DNA from: Rhodospirillales bacterium
GTDB lineage: Bacteria > Pseudomonadota > Alphaproteobacteria > Acetobacterales > Acetobacteraceae
Assembly (NCBI GenBank): GCA_025352565.1
Contig: JANXTF010000072.1
Span: forward strand, 1-44,646
Length of the DNA stretch: 44,646 nt
Direction of reading: 5' to 3'
Shown here: positions 27,174 to 35,410 of the stretch, one piece after another
How the letters are laid out: each line of letters begins with the position of its first letter
How positions within the stretch are numbered: the first letter of the stretch is position 1
Made by a program: the position numbers and the translations under genes
Notes under the pieces: model-generated
What the model was told of the DNA's origin: nothing
The model's database searches: none
Seen by the model: only the letters and a program-made list of their open reading frames with translations

Positions 27174-27974
27174 TCAGGCCGCCTTAAGAAACTCACCTAA
27201 TTTCGCCACCGCCGTCGCCTTGTCCGTCTGGTCCAAGGCGCCGAGTTCGGCCGCGAGGCGGTCCAGCGCGGCCTCGTAGATCTGCCGCTCGGAGAAGCTC
27301 TGGTCCGGCTGGCCGGCGTTGCGGTGCAGGTCGCGCACCACTTCGGCGATGGCGATCGGGTCGCCCGAGTTGATCTTGGCCTCGTATTCCTGCGCCCGGC
27401 GGGACCACATGGTGCGCTTGATGCGGGCACGCCCCTTCAACACGGCCAGCGCCTCGTCGAACATCTTGCGGGTGGCCAGCTTGCGCAAACCCGCGGTGCG
27501 GGCCTTGGACACCGGGACGCGCAACGTCATCCGGTTTTCCTCGAACGTGATGTGGATCAACTCGAGCTTGTGGCCGGCGATCTCCTCGGTGGCGATTTTC
27601 TCGACCTTGCCGACACCATGGGTCGGATAGACCACGTAGTCCCCTTCCACGAAGTTCTCGGCCTTGGCCATCGCGCGCGGCGCGATCATGGGCCGGCCGT
27701 TCATGGACTGGCCCGGCGGGCGCACGTAGGAAGGTTCCGCCGCCGCCTGGACGGCGACCGGCGCCTGGACGGCGACCACTGCCTGGACGGCGACCGGCGC
27801 CGGGACGGCGACTGGCTGCGGGGCTGCGGCCGGAGCGATCTCGGGCTCGGGAGTCGTCATCGTCTCGGTGTTGAGCATCTCGACCTTCGGGGGCGGGGCC
27901 TTCGGCGCGACAGGCACCTTTGGCACGGGAAGCGGTTTGCGATCGGAACCGGCGGAGGCAGCAGACGCCTTCAT
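27174..27974 (-). CDS. carD: CarD family transcriptional regulator with Pro/Ala-rich N-terminal extension
   Basis: A 266-residue CarD/CdnL-type protein that binds RNA polymerase and promoter DNA to stabilise open complexes. The CarD core begins near residue 105 (FVEGDYVVYPTHGVGKVEKI) with the RNAP-interaction Tudor-like fold, followed by the helical DNA-binding part (RMTLRVPVSKARTAGLRKL to LGEFLKAA). Upstream is a low-complexity tail of about 100 residues, rich in Pro, Ala and Val, with a VAVQAP-type repeat; a plain alphaproteobacterial CarD is about 165-170 residues. The start at 27974 has GAGG six bases upstream, but a Met at residue 90, 95 or 101 could give the short form. It lies downstream of fdxA on the same strand. 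Confidence 0.92.
   Translation of the reverse strand: MKASAASAGSDRKPLPVPKVPVAPKAPPPKVEMLNTETMTTPEPEIAPAAAPQPVAVPAPVAVQAVVAVQAPVAVQAAAEPSYVRPPGQSMNGRPMIAPRAMAKAENFVEGDYVVYPTHGVGKVEKIATEEIAGHKLELIHITFEENRMTLRVPVSKARTAGLRKLATRKMFDEALAVLKGRARIKRTMWSRRAQEYEAKINSGDPIAIAEVVRDLHRNAGQPDQSFSERQIYEAALDRLAAELGALDQTDKATAVAKLGEFLKAA
27745..27816. repeat. 18-bp degenerate tandem repeat inside carD, four copies
   Basis: Four 18-base units related to GCCTGGACGGCGACCGGC run from 27745 (27745, 27763, 27781 and 27799). Read on the minus strand they encode a six-residue repeat of the form A-P-V-A-V-Q. Period 18 keeps the frame. Confidence 0.85.
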
Positions 27975-28071
27975 GCGTGACCTCGATTATGGTTCGCGCG
28001 ACGCGGGGCCGGCTCCGGGACACATTTCAGGCCCAACGAGCCGCGCGCGAAACGTGAACGGGTGCGGAATA

Positions 28072-28107
28072 GGCAGGGGCCGAAGCAACGCTGCTCCGGC
28101 CCCTGCC
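28072..28107. terminator. Strong hairpin between fdxA and carD
   Basis: GGCAGGGGCCG pairs with CGGCCCCTGCC; after one A-C mismatch the stem continues AGCA/TGCT around loop ACGC. No U tract follows on either strand, so a Rho-independent terminator for fdxA is possible but not typical. It begins where the predicted carD transcript would start, so a 5'-leader role is an alternative. Confidence 0.5.
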
Positions 28108-28112
28108 GATAT

Positions 28113-28141
28113 CGTATAGCACAAAAATTGGCCGCAGTCAG
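28113..28141 (-). promoter_or_regulatory. Possible sigma-70-type promoter for carD
   Basis: On the minus strand, CTGACT (28141-28136) and TATACG (28118-28113) are separated by 17 bases, each matching four of six consensus bases. It lies about 140 bases upstream of the carD start in a locally AT-richer patch. This is a pattern match only. Confidence 0.35.
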
Positions 28142-28207
28142 GTCCGGATCAACCGGGAACACCCGATTCGCACGGGATTTTCCGCATGACTGCCTATCGT
28201 TTGGCGA

Positions 28208-28540
28208 TCAGGGCGCGCCGGGCTCCGGCGAGAACAGCTTGCCCTTGTCGGGCTTGCCCTTCCAATCGTCGGCATCGGCCGGCGCCTCACCCTTGCGGGT
28301 GATGTTCGGCCACAGTGTGGAATAGGTCCGGTTCTGCTCGGCCCAGGCGGCGGCCTGGTCGTCGCTGTCGGGTACGATCGCCTCGGCCGGGCATTCCGGC
28401 TCGCAGACGCCGCAATCGATGCACTCGTCCGGATGGATGACCAGCATGTTGTCTCCGACATAGAAGCAGTCCACCGGACAAACCTCGACGCAGTCCATGT
28501 ATTTGCAGCGGATGCAGCTATCGGTGACCACGTAGGTCAT
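28208..28540 (-). CDS. fdxA: 7Fe ferredoxin FdxA
   Basis: A 110-residue electron carrier with one [3Fe-4S] and one [4Fe-4S] cluster. The N-terminal [20 protein letters not shown] and the second motif [18 protein letters not shown] supply the ligands; the spacing C-x7-C in the first motif is the [3Fe-4S] hallmark. The C-terminal extension (about 70-110) is usual for the alphaproteobacterial FdxA. GAGGAG lies about seven bases before the ATG at 28540. It sits between the S4-domain gene and carD, an order common in alphaproteobacteria. Redox partner unknown. Confidence 0.95.
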   Translation of the reverse strand: MTYVVTDSCIRCKYMDCVEVCPVDCFYVGDNMLVIHPDECIDCGVCEPECPAEAIVPDSDDQAAAWAEQNRTYSTLWPNITRKGEAPADADDWKGKPDKGKLFSPEPGAP

Positions 28541-28572
28541 CGGGCACTCCTCGAAGTTTCAGCAGAGCGATC

Positions 28573-28896
28573 TCAGTGCGCGCGATATGCCGTCGATTCC
28601 GCATTGCCGCAAGGGAGCGGCGCCGCTTCCAGCGCGATCTCGCGGTACAGCCCGCGCGCCTCGGGCGCTGGACCGCGCCGGACCGCGAGCGCCAGCACCT
28701 CCAGCACCCGCACCTCGCCGCGCAACGGCAGGGTCACTATGTCGCCCACCCGAAGGCGGGCATGGGGCTTGTCGGTCGCCTGGCGGTTGATGCGAAGCGA
28801 CCCCTCGGCGATCAGACGCGCGCAATCGGACCGCGCCCGCATCATCCGCGCGCACCACAGCCACTTGTCGATCCGCTGCCAGCCGTTGTCTTCCAT
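28573..28896 (-). CDS. S4-domain RNA-binding protein (Hsp15-like)
   Basis: A 107-residue protein whose S4 domain (RIDKWLWCARMMRARSDCAR through LRVGDIVTLP) is like Hsp15/HslR, which in E. coli binds stalled 50S subunits carrying nascent chain-tRNA. The ATG at 28896 starts MEDNGWQRIDKWLW; a TTG three codons earlier overlaps the helicase stop. It begins 5 bp after the helicase gene, so the two are probably co-transcribed. Confidence 0.9.
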   Translation of the reverse strand: MEDNGWQRIDKWLWCARMMRARSDCARLIAEGSLRINRQATDKPHARLRVGDIVTLPLRGEVRVLEVLALAVRRGPAPEARGLYREIALEAAPLPCGNAESTAYRAH

Positions 28897-28901
28897 GCTG
28901 C

Positions 28902-31385
28902 TCAACGGCGTAGCTGGGCCAGGGCCGCGAAGGCGTGATCCGGCCTCGGAAGCACCACCGGAGCGATCGGTTCCGGGCGGCGGCGGCGGGGGGCCTCCAT
29001 CATGGCGGGAGCGGCGGGACCGAACTGCCCGGCCGCCACCACCGAGGGGGGGCGCAGCCGGAAGCCGAGCCGACGCAGAATCGCCGGCAGCATCTCGGCG
29101 CGCACCGACAGGCGCGAGGCAAGGTCGGGCGGGACCGGCATCGGGCGGCCATGCCCCGCATGCAGGAGATCGCCCAAAATGCGCTCGGCGATGTCGAGCC
29201 GGACCAGGATCGGCCCCGCATCGAGCCAGCCGAGTTCCTGGGCGACACCCGGCGGCCAGTCGGGCGTCGGCACCGAGACCAAGCCAGGGGCAGGCAGCCC
29301 GACCGGCGCGCGGCCGGAGCGGATCGCCAGGAGCAGCGCGCGCAGCGCAGCCGCGCGCGGCTTCAGCATCGCCGGGATGAACAATGCGAACCGGCCCGCG
29401 CGCACGCCGCGGGATTTCAGGTAGTGCCGGGTGGCCTGCGGCAGATCCTCGACCGGGGCGGTAATGCCCAAATCCTCGACCAGCCGATGCAGCAGCCCGC
29501 GCACCGGCGCCGGAGATGCCGATGACGGAGGGAACAAAGCGGCCAGGGTCTCGCGGATGTGCGCGTCGATGAAGCCTTGCAGGCGGAGCCGGATACGCTC
29601 GCGCGATGGGCCATCGAGGAATTCGCTGTCGTCGACTTCCACGGCCGGGCGAAGCGCCGTGGCCCCTGGCCGCAGCCGCGCGAGCGGAACTCCCTCCCAG
29701 CCCAGCTTCCCGTCGGGAAACAGCGCGAACGCGGTATCGGCGGCGTCCTCGAGGGCGGTGACGCGGCGCGGCATCTCCCGCAGCAACGCCCTTCGCGCCG
29801 CGCGCAGCACCAGTTTACGGCCCTGCCCCTCCGTCGCCGGGTCCGGCAAAAAGCTGAATCCCGCGATGTGGCCGACCGGGTGGCCCTCCACGATCACCTC
29901 GCCGCGCGGGGTCACCGCCGAAAGCAGCGCATCCGCCTCCGACGCATCGAGCCGGCGCATCAGATGGGCCGCCCGGCGATCGACGAATCGCGTGGTCAGC
30001 CGCTCGTGCAGCGCGTCGGACACCATGTCCTCGACCTCGCGGGCACGAGTCTGCCATTGCAGGGCAGACGGCACCCAATCCGCGCGTGCGGCGATGTATG
30101 TGCAGGTACGGATGCCGGCGAGGCGGGCCATCAGGGTGTCGATATCGCCGTCGGCCCGAGCAAGCCCGTCGATCTGGCCCGCCAGCCAGTCGGCCGGCAG
30201 CCTTCCGTCGCGCGCCAGATGGGCAAAGATGCGGCCGCACAGGCGGGTATGGGTCTCGTCCGCCAGCTTGCGGAAATCCGGCACCTGGCACGCTTCCCAT
30301 AACAGCTTCACGCGGGGGCGGCGGTCCGCCAGCGCCCGCATCTCGGGTTCGCGGGCAAGTGCCGCCAGGGTCTCCATGTCGGTCGCGTCGTTGCCGCGAA
30401 CCAGGCCGGGGATGGCGGGCGGCGTCGTCAGGCTGGCGAGCAGCGCGTCGATCGAGGAGAAATCCAACGTGCTCTCGCGCCAGCATATCTGGGCCAACGA
30501 GGGAAACTGGTGGCTTTCGACGGCACGGACCAGTTCATCTTCCATCGGGAGGCATTCGCCGGTGGTGCCAAACGTGCCGTCGCGCATCCCCCGCCCAGCG
30601 CGCCCCGCGATCTGCGCCACTTCGGCCGCGGTCAGCGCACGGGGACGGTGGCCGTCGAATTTGGTCAGGCGGGCGAAGGCCACATGGTCCACGTCCATGT
30701 TCAGGCCCATGCCGATGGCGTCGGTCGCCACCAGGAAATCCACCTCCTTGTCCTGATACAGCGCAACCTGGGCGTTGCGGGTACGCGGCGACAGGCGGCC
30801 CATCACCACGGCGCAGCCGCCGCGCCGGCGGCGGATCATCTCGGCGATGGCGTACACCTCGCCTGCGCTGAAGGCGACCACGGCGCTGCGCGGCGGCAGG
30901 CGCGTGAGCTTCGCGGGGCCGGCATAGCTGAGTTGAGACAGGCGCGGCCGGGTTTCGATCTCGATCTTGGGCACCAGCCGCCGCAGCAACGGGCGTATCG
31001 TCTCGGCCCCGAGAAACATGGTCTCGACCATGCCCCGCGCGTGCAGCAGCCGGTCGGTAAAGATGTGGCCCCGATCGGGGTCGGCGCAGAGTTGGATCTC
31101 GTCCACCGCCAGGAACTCCGCGCGCCGGTCGAGCGGCATCGCCTCGACCGTACACGCGAACCAGCGCGCGTCCGGCGGCACGATCTTCTCCTCGCCGGTG
31201 ATCAGCGCCACATGGCGCGCGCCCTTGCGGGCCACCATGCGGTCGTAATTTTCGCGCGCCAGAAGGCGCAACGGAAAGCCGATGATGCCGGACGAATGCG
31301 CGAGCAGCCGCTCGATCGCGAGGTGTGTCTTTCCCGTATTGGTGGGGCCGAGCACCGCCTTCACCCGGGGAGCGAATCCCGACAT
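28902..31385 (-). CDS. SUV3-like helicase
   Basis: An 827-residue superfamily 2 helicase related to mitochondrial SUV3, an RNA/DNA unwinding enzyme of RNA turnover. Walker A is GPTNTGKTH (13-21) and the Walker B variant is DEIQ (95-98). The C-terminal helicase domain shows VVMGRLSPRTRNAQVALYQ, FLVATDAIGMGLNMDVDHV and AQIAGRAGRG. The long C-terminal half (about 330-827) includes a SUV3-type C-terminal region and a basic tail. The start at 31385 is the first Met. It leads the helicase-S4-fdxA run. Confidence 0.92.
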   Translation of the reverse strand: MSGFAPRVKAVLGPTNTGKTHLAIERLLAHSSGIIGFPLRLLARENYDRMVARKGARHVALITGEEKIVPPDARWFACTVEAMPLDRRAEFLAVDEIQLCADPDRGHIFTDRLLHARGMVETMFLGAETIRPLLRRLVPKIEIETRPRLSQLSYAGPAKLTRLPPRSAVVAFSAGEVYAIAEMIRRRRGGCAVVMGRLSPRTRNAQVALYQDKEVDFLVATDAIGMGLNMDVDHVAFARLTKFDGHRPRALTAAEVAQIAGRAGRGMRDGTFGTTGECLPMEDELVRAVESHQFPSLAQICWRESTLDFSSIDALLASLTTPPAIPGLVRGNDATDMETLAALAREPEMRALADRRPRVKLLWEACQVPDFRKLADETHTRLCGRIFAHLARDGRLPADWLAGQIDGLARADGDIDTLMARLAGIRTCTYIAARADWVPSALQWQTRAREVEDMVSDALHERLTTRFVDRRAAHLMRRLDASEADALLSAVTPRGEVIVEGHPVGHIAGFSFLPDPATEGQGRKLVLRAARRALLREMPRRVTALEDAADTAFALFPDGKLGWEGVPLARLRPGATALRPAVEVDDSEFLDGPSRERIRLRLQGFIDAHIRETLAALFPPSSASPAPVRGLLHRLVEDLGITAPVEDLPQATRHYLKSRGVRAGRFALFIPAMLKPRAAALRALLLAIRSGRAPVGLPAPGLVSVPTPDWPPGVAQELGWLDAGPILVRLDIAERILGDLLHAGHGRPMPVPPDLASRLSVRAEMLPAILRRLGFRLRPPSVVAAGQFGPAAPAMMEAPRRRRPEPIAPVVLPRPDHAFAALAQLRR

Positions 31386-31443
31386 AAGTGAATGTTTGGG
31401 GCGGTTGGCGCCGAATGCAAGCGCCTCCCCGATCGCGGCGCGG

Positions 31444-32586
31444 CTACTCTGCCGCCATCAGCGCCTGTGGCACCAGATCGCGTTCGGCGATGAAGCCGCT
31501 CGCATCGAGCACCCAGCCGGCGGCGGCGGCCTCGTGCGCCACCTTGGGCGACCAGCGCATCGCCGGCCGCGCGTCACCGGCGGTCATCACCACAAGCTCC
31601 AGGGTCGTATCGCCCACCGCCTCGATCGTCCGCCAGGTGTTGGCGGGCACCGAGTAGCTGTCCCACGCGGCGGCCTCGACGCGGACATCCTGGTCCTCGT
31701 TCAGCACCACGCCTGCTCGGCCGCCATAGACCATCAGCACCTGTTTCGTATCGACCGCGTACATGCCGACCCGGTTGCCCGGCTCGATCCGCAACCACTC
31801 GATCGAGAAGCCATGCGGGTTGGCCACCTTCGGCGCGTGGTCGCGATCCTCGGTCATGCCATAGCCCAGCACCGGGGCAAGTTCGCTGGCATGGCCAGGC
31901 AGGGCCGCATCCAGCAGCGCCCGCCCGGACCAGTCGCGCTCGCCCGCGCTCACCACGCGGGCGCGCATGTCGTCTACGCTGTATTTCCGCAGCGCGGCGA
32001 TCGCGCGGGGCGGGATCGGGCGAATGAGGTCGGCCTCGTTCGGTGTCGGCGCGCCGCTCGCGGTGTCGATCAGCATGTTCTCCTTCGAAAGATACATGCC
32101 GTGCTGCTTGGCAACCTCCAGGATCGTGGGGTGCCAGATGATCCCCCCCGTGTCGTCGCCGCCCAGCGCCGTGTAGATCCAGCCATCGTCGGCGCCCACG
32201 TTGGTGAAGCCGCGGAAGATCCAGGTCGGCACCGAGACCACATCCCCCGCCTCGCCCACGATCTCGCCGTCGCGGCCATCGGCCCCCCAGCGGAACAGCC
32301 ACGTGCCGCGGAAGATGATGAACACCTCGGCGGTGAAATGGATGTGCAGGTTGTTGGTGATGCCGCTCGGCATCGCGGCCGCGCCGATCTGGAAACCGTG
32401 CGGCTCGGCCAGCGGGATCACCTGGTCGGCGTCCTGGGTGACGCCCGGGCCGATGATCGCGTAATTTTCCTTCAGGTGCGATCCAGGAATCTTGCAGTCG
32501 ATGAAGGCAAGCTTGCTGGCCACCAGATCGCTCCGGCGGATCAGCCGCTCGCGCGCCTCGACTTGGGTGACCGTCACGATATTCAT
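31444..32586 (-). CDS. Bicupin protein of unknown substrate
   Basis: A 380-residue protein with two cupin domains, distantly like gentisate dioxygenase-type bicupins. Domain 1 (about 65-135) has HIHFTAEVFIIFRG, giving His81, His83 and Glu87. In its second motif (GDVVSVPTWIFRGFTN) the usual metal-binding His position is Arg125. Domain 2 (about 250-350; GMYAVDTKQVLMVYGG) lacks the H-x-H pair entirely, so only one incomplete metal site is visible. GGAAAGAGAG precedes the ATG at 32586. Divergent from the GlxA-type regulator across 126 bp and close to sarcosine oxidase genes, suggesting a role in the same catabolic programme (inference). The reaction is unknown. Confidence 0.75.
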   Translation of the reverse strand: MNIVTVTQVEARERLIRRSDLVASKLAFIDCKIPGSHLKENYAIIGPGVTQDADQVIPLAEPHGFQIGAAAMPSGITNNLHIHFTAEVFIIFRGTWLFRWGADGRDGEIVGEAGDVVSVPTWIFRGFTNVGADDGWIYTALGGDDTGGIIWHPTILEVAKQHGMYLSKENMLIDTASGAPTPNEADLIRPIPPRAIAALRKYSVDDMRARVVSAGERDWSGRALLDAALPGHASELAPVLGYGMTEDRDHAPKVANPHGFSIEWLRIEPGNRVGMYAVDTKQVLMVYGGRAGVVLNEDQDVRVEAAAWDSYSVPANTWRTIEAVGDTTLELVVMTAGDARPAMRWSPKVAHEAAAAGWVLDASGFIAERDLVPQALMAAE

Positions 32587-32712
32587 GGAGGCTCTCTTTC
32601 CTGCCGCGATAGGCGAAAATGGTGCGCCACTGTCCCGCCGCCGCGCAACCGGAGCTTGTCCAGGCGCGACATCCTGCTAGGACCGCCCTGACACGCAGCC
32701 TACAGTCGCGCG

Positions 32713-33795
32713 ATGCTGTCCGTCGCCATCATCCCGCTTCCCAACTTCACGCTGATGCCGTTCGCGGGCTTCATCGACCTGCTGCGCCTCGCGGCCGACG
32801 AGGGCGACCGCTCCCGCCCACGCGCCTGTCAATGGACCGTGATGGCCCCCGAGCCGCGCCCGGTGCGCTCCAGCTGCGGCATCGACATCATGCCGTGGGA
32901 AACCTTGTCCCACCCGGAGCGGTTCGACCACGTGGTCGTGGCCGGAGGCCTGCTGCCGCCCCCCGGACGCGGCATGCTGGACCCGCGCACCCTGGCGTTC
33001 CTGCGGCTGGCGCACCGCAAGGGCGTCGGCATCATCGGCATCTGTACCGGGGCGCTGGCCCTGATCGAGGCCGGCATACTGGGTGCCGGGAAGGCGTGCT
33101 GCGTTTCGTGGTACCACCATCAGGACGTTATCGAGCGTTATCCCGAGATCCGTCCGGTGGCCGACCGGCTGTGGGTGCGCGAGGGCCCCGTGGTCACATG
33201 TGCGGGCGGCACTGCGGCCATCGACCTCGCGGCGACGCTGGTGAACACCCATGTCGGCGGCTCGGCGGCACAAAAGGGACTGCACATCATGCTGACCGAA
33301 AGGTTGCGCGAGGCGGGCGCTGCCCAGCCGCAGCCGCCCAACACGGTGGCGGTGGCCGATGCGCGGGTACGCCGCGCAATGCTGGCGATGGAGCAGAACC
33401 TCTCGATGCCGCTGGACGCCGAAAAGCTGGCCGGCATCGTCGCCATATCGAAGCGACAACTCGAGCGCCTGTTCCGTCAGGAACTCGGCGTCAGCCTGCA
33501 GGCGTTCGGGCGCGACCTGCGGCTGTCCTATGCCGTGTGGCTGATGGCGCATTCCCGCGCCCGCATCAGCGACGTGGCCGCCCAATGCGGCTTCGCCGAC
33601 GCCGCCCATTTCAGCCGCGTGTTCCGCACGGTGTTCGGCTGCCCGCCCACCACCGCCCAGGTGCAGGGCGCCGAGGCGCTGCACCGCATGCTGCAGGCAT
33701 GGTGGCCGCACGGCGCCAAGGTCGAGCCCCGCGGCCAGACGGCGGCCAAGCCGTTTCGCCCACCGGCCTCGGCGGATCGCCGGCCCTATTTATGA
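32713..33795 (+). CDS. GlxA/GbdR-type AraC family transcriptional regulator
   Basis: A 360-residue regulator with an N-terminal DJ-1/PfpI-like ligand domain (IGICTGALALIEAG, Cys111) and a C-terminal AraC-type double helix-turn-helix (about 225-330: LAGIVAISKRQLERLFRQE; ISDVAAQCGFADAAHFSRVF). This architecture is shared by GbdR, CdhR and SouR, which sense glycine betaine, carnitine or sarcosine derivatives and activate their catabolic genes. Immediately upstream of soxBDAG and divergent from the bicupin gene, it is the likely activator of both (inference). Confidence 0.9.
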   Translation: MLSVAIIPLPNFTLMPFAGFIDLLRLAADEGDRSRPRACQWTVMAPEPRPVRSSCGIDIMPWETLSHPERFDHVVVAGGLLPPPGRGMLDPRTLAFLRLAHRKGVGIIGICTGALALIEAGILGAGKACCVSWYHHQDVIERYPEIRPVADRLWVREGPVVTCAGGTAAIDLAATLVNTHVGGSAAQKGLHIMLTERLREAGAAQPQPPNTVAVADARVRRAMLAMEQNLSMPLDAEKLAGIVAISKRQLERLFRQELGVSLQAFGRDLRLSYAVWLMAHSRARISDVAAQCGFADAAHFSRVFRTVFGCPPTTAQVQGAEALHRMLQAWWPHGAKVEPRGQTAAKPFRPPASADRRPYL

Positions 33796-33864
33796 CGCGG
33801 GCGGGCTACGTGCTTGTCGCATTCAGACAAGCCTGCGCGGCCTGAACGGCACAGGATGAGTCCC

Positions 33865-35121
33865 ATGGACCGATTCTCTCTCGCCAGGCTTCTGCGCCAA
33901 GGTTTCTCGGGCCATTCCGGCTGGGGTGCCCAGTGGCGCGCGCCCGAGGCGCCGCTCGCGGCCTATGACGTCGTCATCGTCGGCGGCGGCGGGCATGGGC
34001 TCGCCACCGCCTATTATCTCGCCCGCGAACACAACATCCGCCGCGTGGCGGTGATCGAGCGCGGCTGGATCGGCGGCGGCAACACCGGGCGCAACACCAC
34101 CATCATCCGCTCCAACTACCTGATGCCGGAAAGCGCGGGCCTCTACGACCACTCCATGAAGCTGTGGCGAACGCTGTCGCGGGAGCTGAACTACAACGTC
34201 ATGTACTCGCCGCGCGGCGTGATGATGCTGGCGCACAACGTCCATGACGTGCAGGTGTCGATGCGTCACATCCACGCGAACCGGCTGGCCGGCGTGGACA
34301 ATGAATGGCTGACGCCCGCGCAGGCGAAGGCGTTCTGCCCGCCGCTCAATATCGGTGGCGACCTGCGCTACCCGGTGCTCGGGGCCGCCTTGCAGCGGCG
34401 CGGCGGCACCGCGCGGCATGATGCGGTAGCCTGGGGCTTCGCCCGCGCCGCCTCGGCGCTTGGCGTGGACATCATCCAGAACTGCGCGGTCACCGGGCTT
34501 GCGCGCGACGCCGCCGGCGCGATCTCCGGCGTCGAGACCACGCGCGGCAACATCGCGACGCGCAAGGTCGGCGTGGTCGCGGCCGGCCATACCAGCGTGG
34601 TGATGGGCATGGCCGGCGTGCGGCTGCCGCTGGAGAGCTATCCGCTTCAGGCGCTGGTGAGCGAGCCGGTGAAGCCCGCCTTCCCCTGCGTGGTCATGTC
34701 CAACACCATCCACGCCTATATCAGCCAATCCGACAAGGGCGAGATGGTGATCGGCGCCGGCACCGACGCCTATGTCTCCTACAGCCAGACCGGCGGGCTG
34801 CACATCGCCACCCAGACGCTGGACGCGATCTGCGAACTGGTGCCGCAGTTCCGCCGCCTGCGGATGCTGCGCAACTGGGGCGGCATCGTGGATCTGTCGC
34901 CGGACCGCTCGCCGATCCTGAGCAAGACCGACGTGCCCGGCCTCTATGTCAATTGCGGCTGGGGCACTGGCGGCTTCAAGGCGACTCCGGGTTCGGGCAA
35001 TTTGTTCGCCCACACCGTAGCGCACGATGAACCACACCCGATCAACGCCCCGTTCAGCCTCGCCCGCTTCGACACCGGCCGCCTGATCGACGAAGCTGCT
35101 GCGGCGGCGGTGGCGCATTGA
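33865..35121 (+). CDS. soxB: Sarcosine oxidase subunit beta
   Basis: A 418-residue flavoprotein subunit of heterotetrameric sarcosine oxidase, which oxidatively demethylates N-methylglycine to glycine. The FAD-binding [14 protein letters not shown] is at 40-53, then [11 protein letters not shown], and the [11 protein letters not shown] stretch, whose His185 corresponds to the residue that covalently binds FMN in known enzymes. The C-terminal [14 protein letters not shown] is conserved. I chose ATG 33865 ([20 protein letters not shown]), which matches homologous starts and has AGGATGAG upstream; ATG 33856 and 33814 are in frame. First gene of soxBDAG. Confidence 0.95.
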   Translation: MDRFSLARLLRQGFSGHSGWGAQWRAPEAPLAAYDVVIVGGGGHGLATAYYLAREHNIRRVAVIERGWIGGGNTGRNTTIIRSNYLMPESAGLYDHSMKLWRTLSRELNYNVMYSPRGVMMLAHNVHDVQVSMRHIHANRLAGVDNEWLTPAQAKAFCPPLNIGGDLRYPVLGAALQRRGGTARHDAVAWGFARAASALGVDIIQNCAVTGLARDAAGAISGVETTRGNIATRKVGVVAAGHTSVVMGMAGVRLPLESYPLQALVSEPVKPAFPCVVMSNTIHAYISQSDKGEMVIGAGTDAYVSYSQTGGLHIATQTLDAICELVPQFRRLRMLRNWGGIVDLSPDRSPILSKTDVPGLYVNCGWGTGGFKATPGSGNLFAHTVAHDEPHPINAPFSLARFDTGRLIDEAAAAAVAH

Positions 35122-35137
35122 CGGCCCGAATGGCCTT

Positions 35138-35158
35138 CTCCCTCTCCACGAGGGGGAG
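35138..35158. repeat. Short hairpin in the soxB-soxD spacer
   Basis: CTCCCTCTC pairs with GAGGGGGAG around a CAC loop, nine pairs with one T-G. It sits in the 52-bp gap between soxB and soxD. It resembles dispersed pyrimidine-rich palindromes of high-G+C genomes and could stabilise or separate message segments. Confidence 0.5.
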
Positions 35159-35173
35159 CGGGAAGGAAGCGAT

Positions 35174-35410
35174 ATGAAACTCATCCCCTGCCCCATCTGC
35201 GGCGAGCGCGCCGAGATCGAGTTCGCCTATGGCGGCCAGGCCGGCCTCGTGCGCCCGCCGCCCACCGCGACCGAGGCCGCATGGGGCGCCTATCTGTATA
35301 GCCGCGAGAACCCGAAGGGCGCGCTGCGCGAACGCTGGCGCCACATTCATGGCTGCGGCCGGTTCTTCAACCTCACGCGCGACACCGTGACCGACAAGTT
35401 CATACCGTGA
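35174..35410 (+). CDS. soxD: Sarcosine oxidase subunit delta
   Basis: A 78-residue zinc-binding subunit. It begins MKLIPCPICGERAEIEF; Cys6, Cys9, His59 and Cys61 in RHIHGCGRFFN are the probable zinc ligands. It is structural in the tetramer. GGAAG lies upstream of the ATG. The stop overlaps the soxA GTG start. Confidence 0.93.
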   Translation: MKLIPCPICGERAEIEFAYGGQAGLVRPPPTATEAAWGAYLYSRENPKGALRERWRHIHGCGRFFNLTRDTVTDKFIP

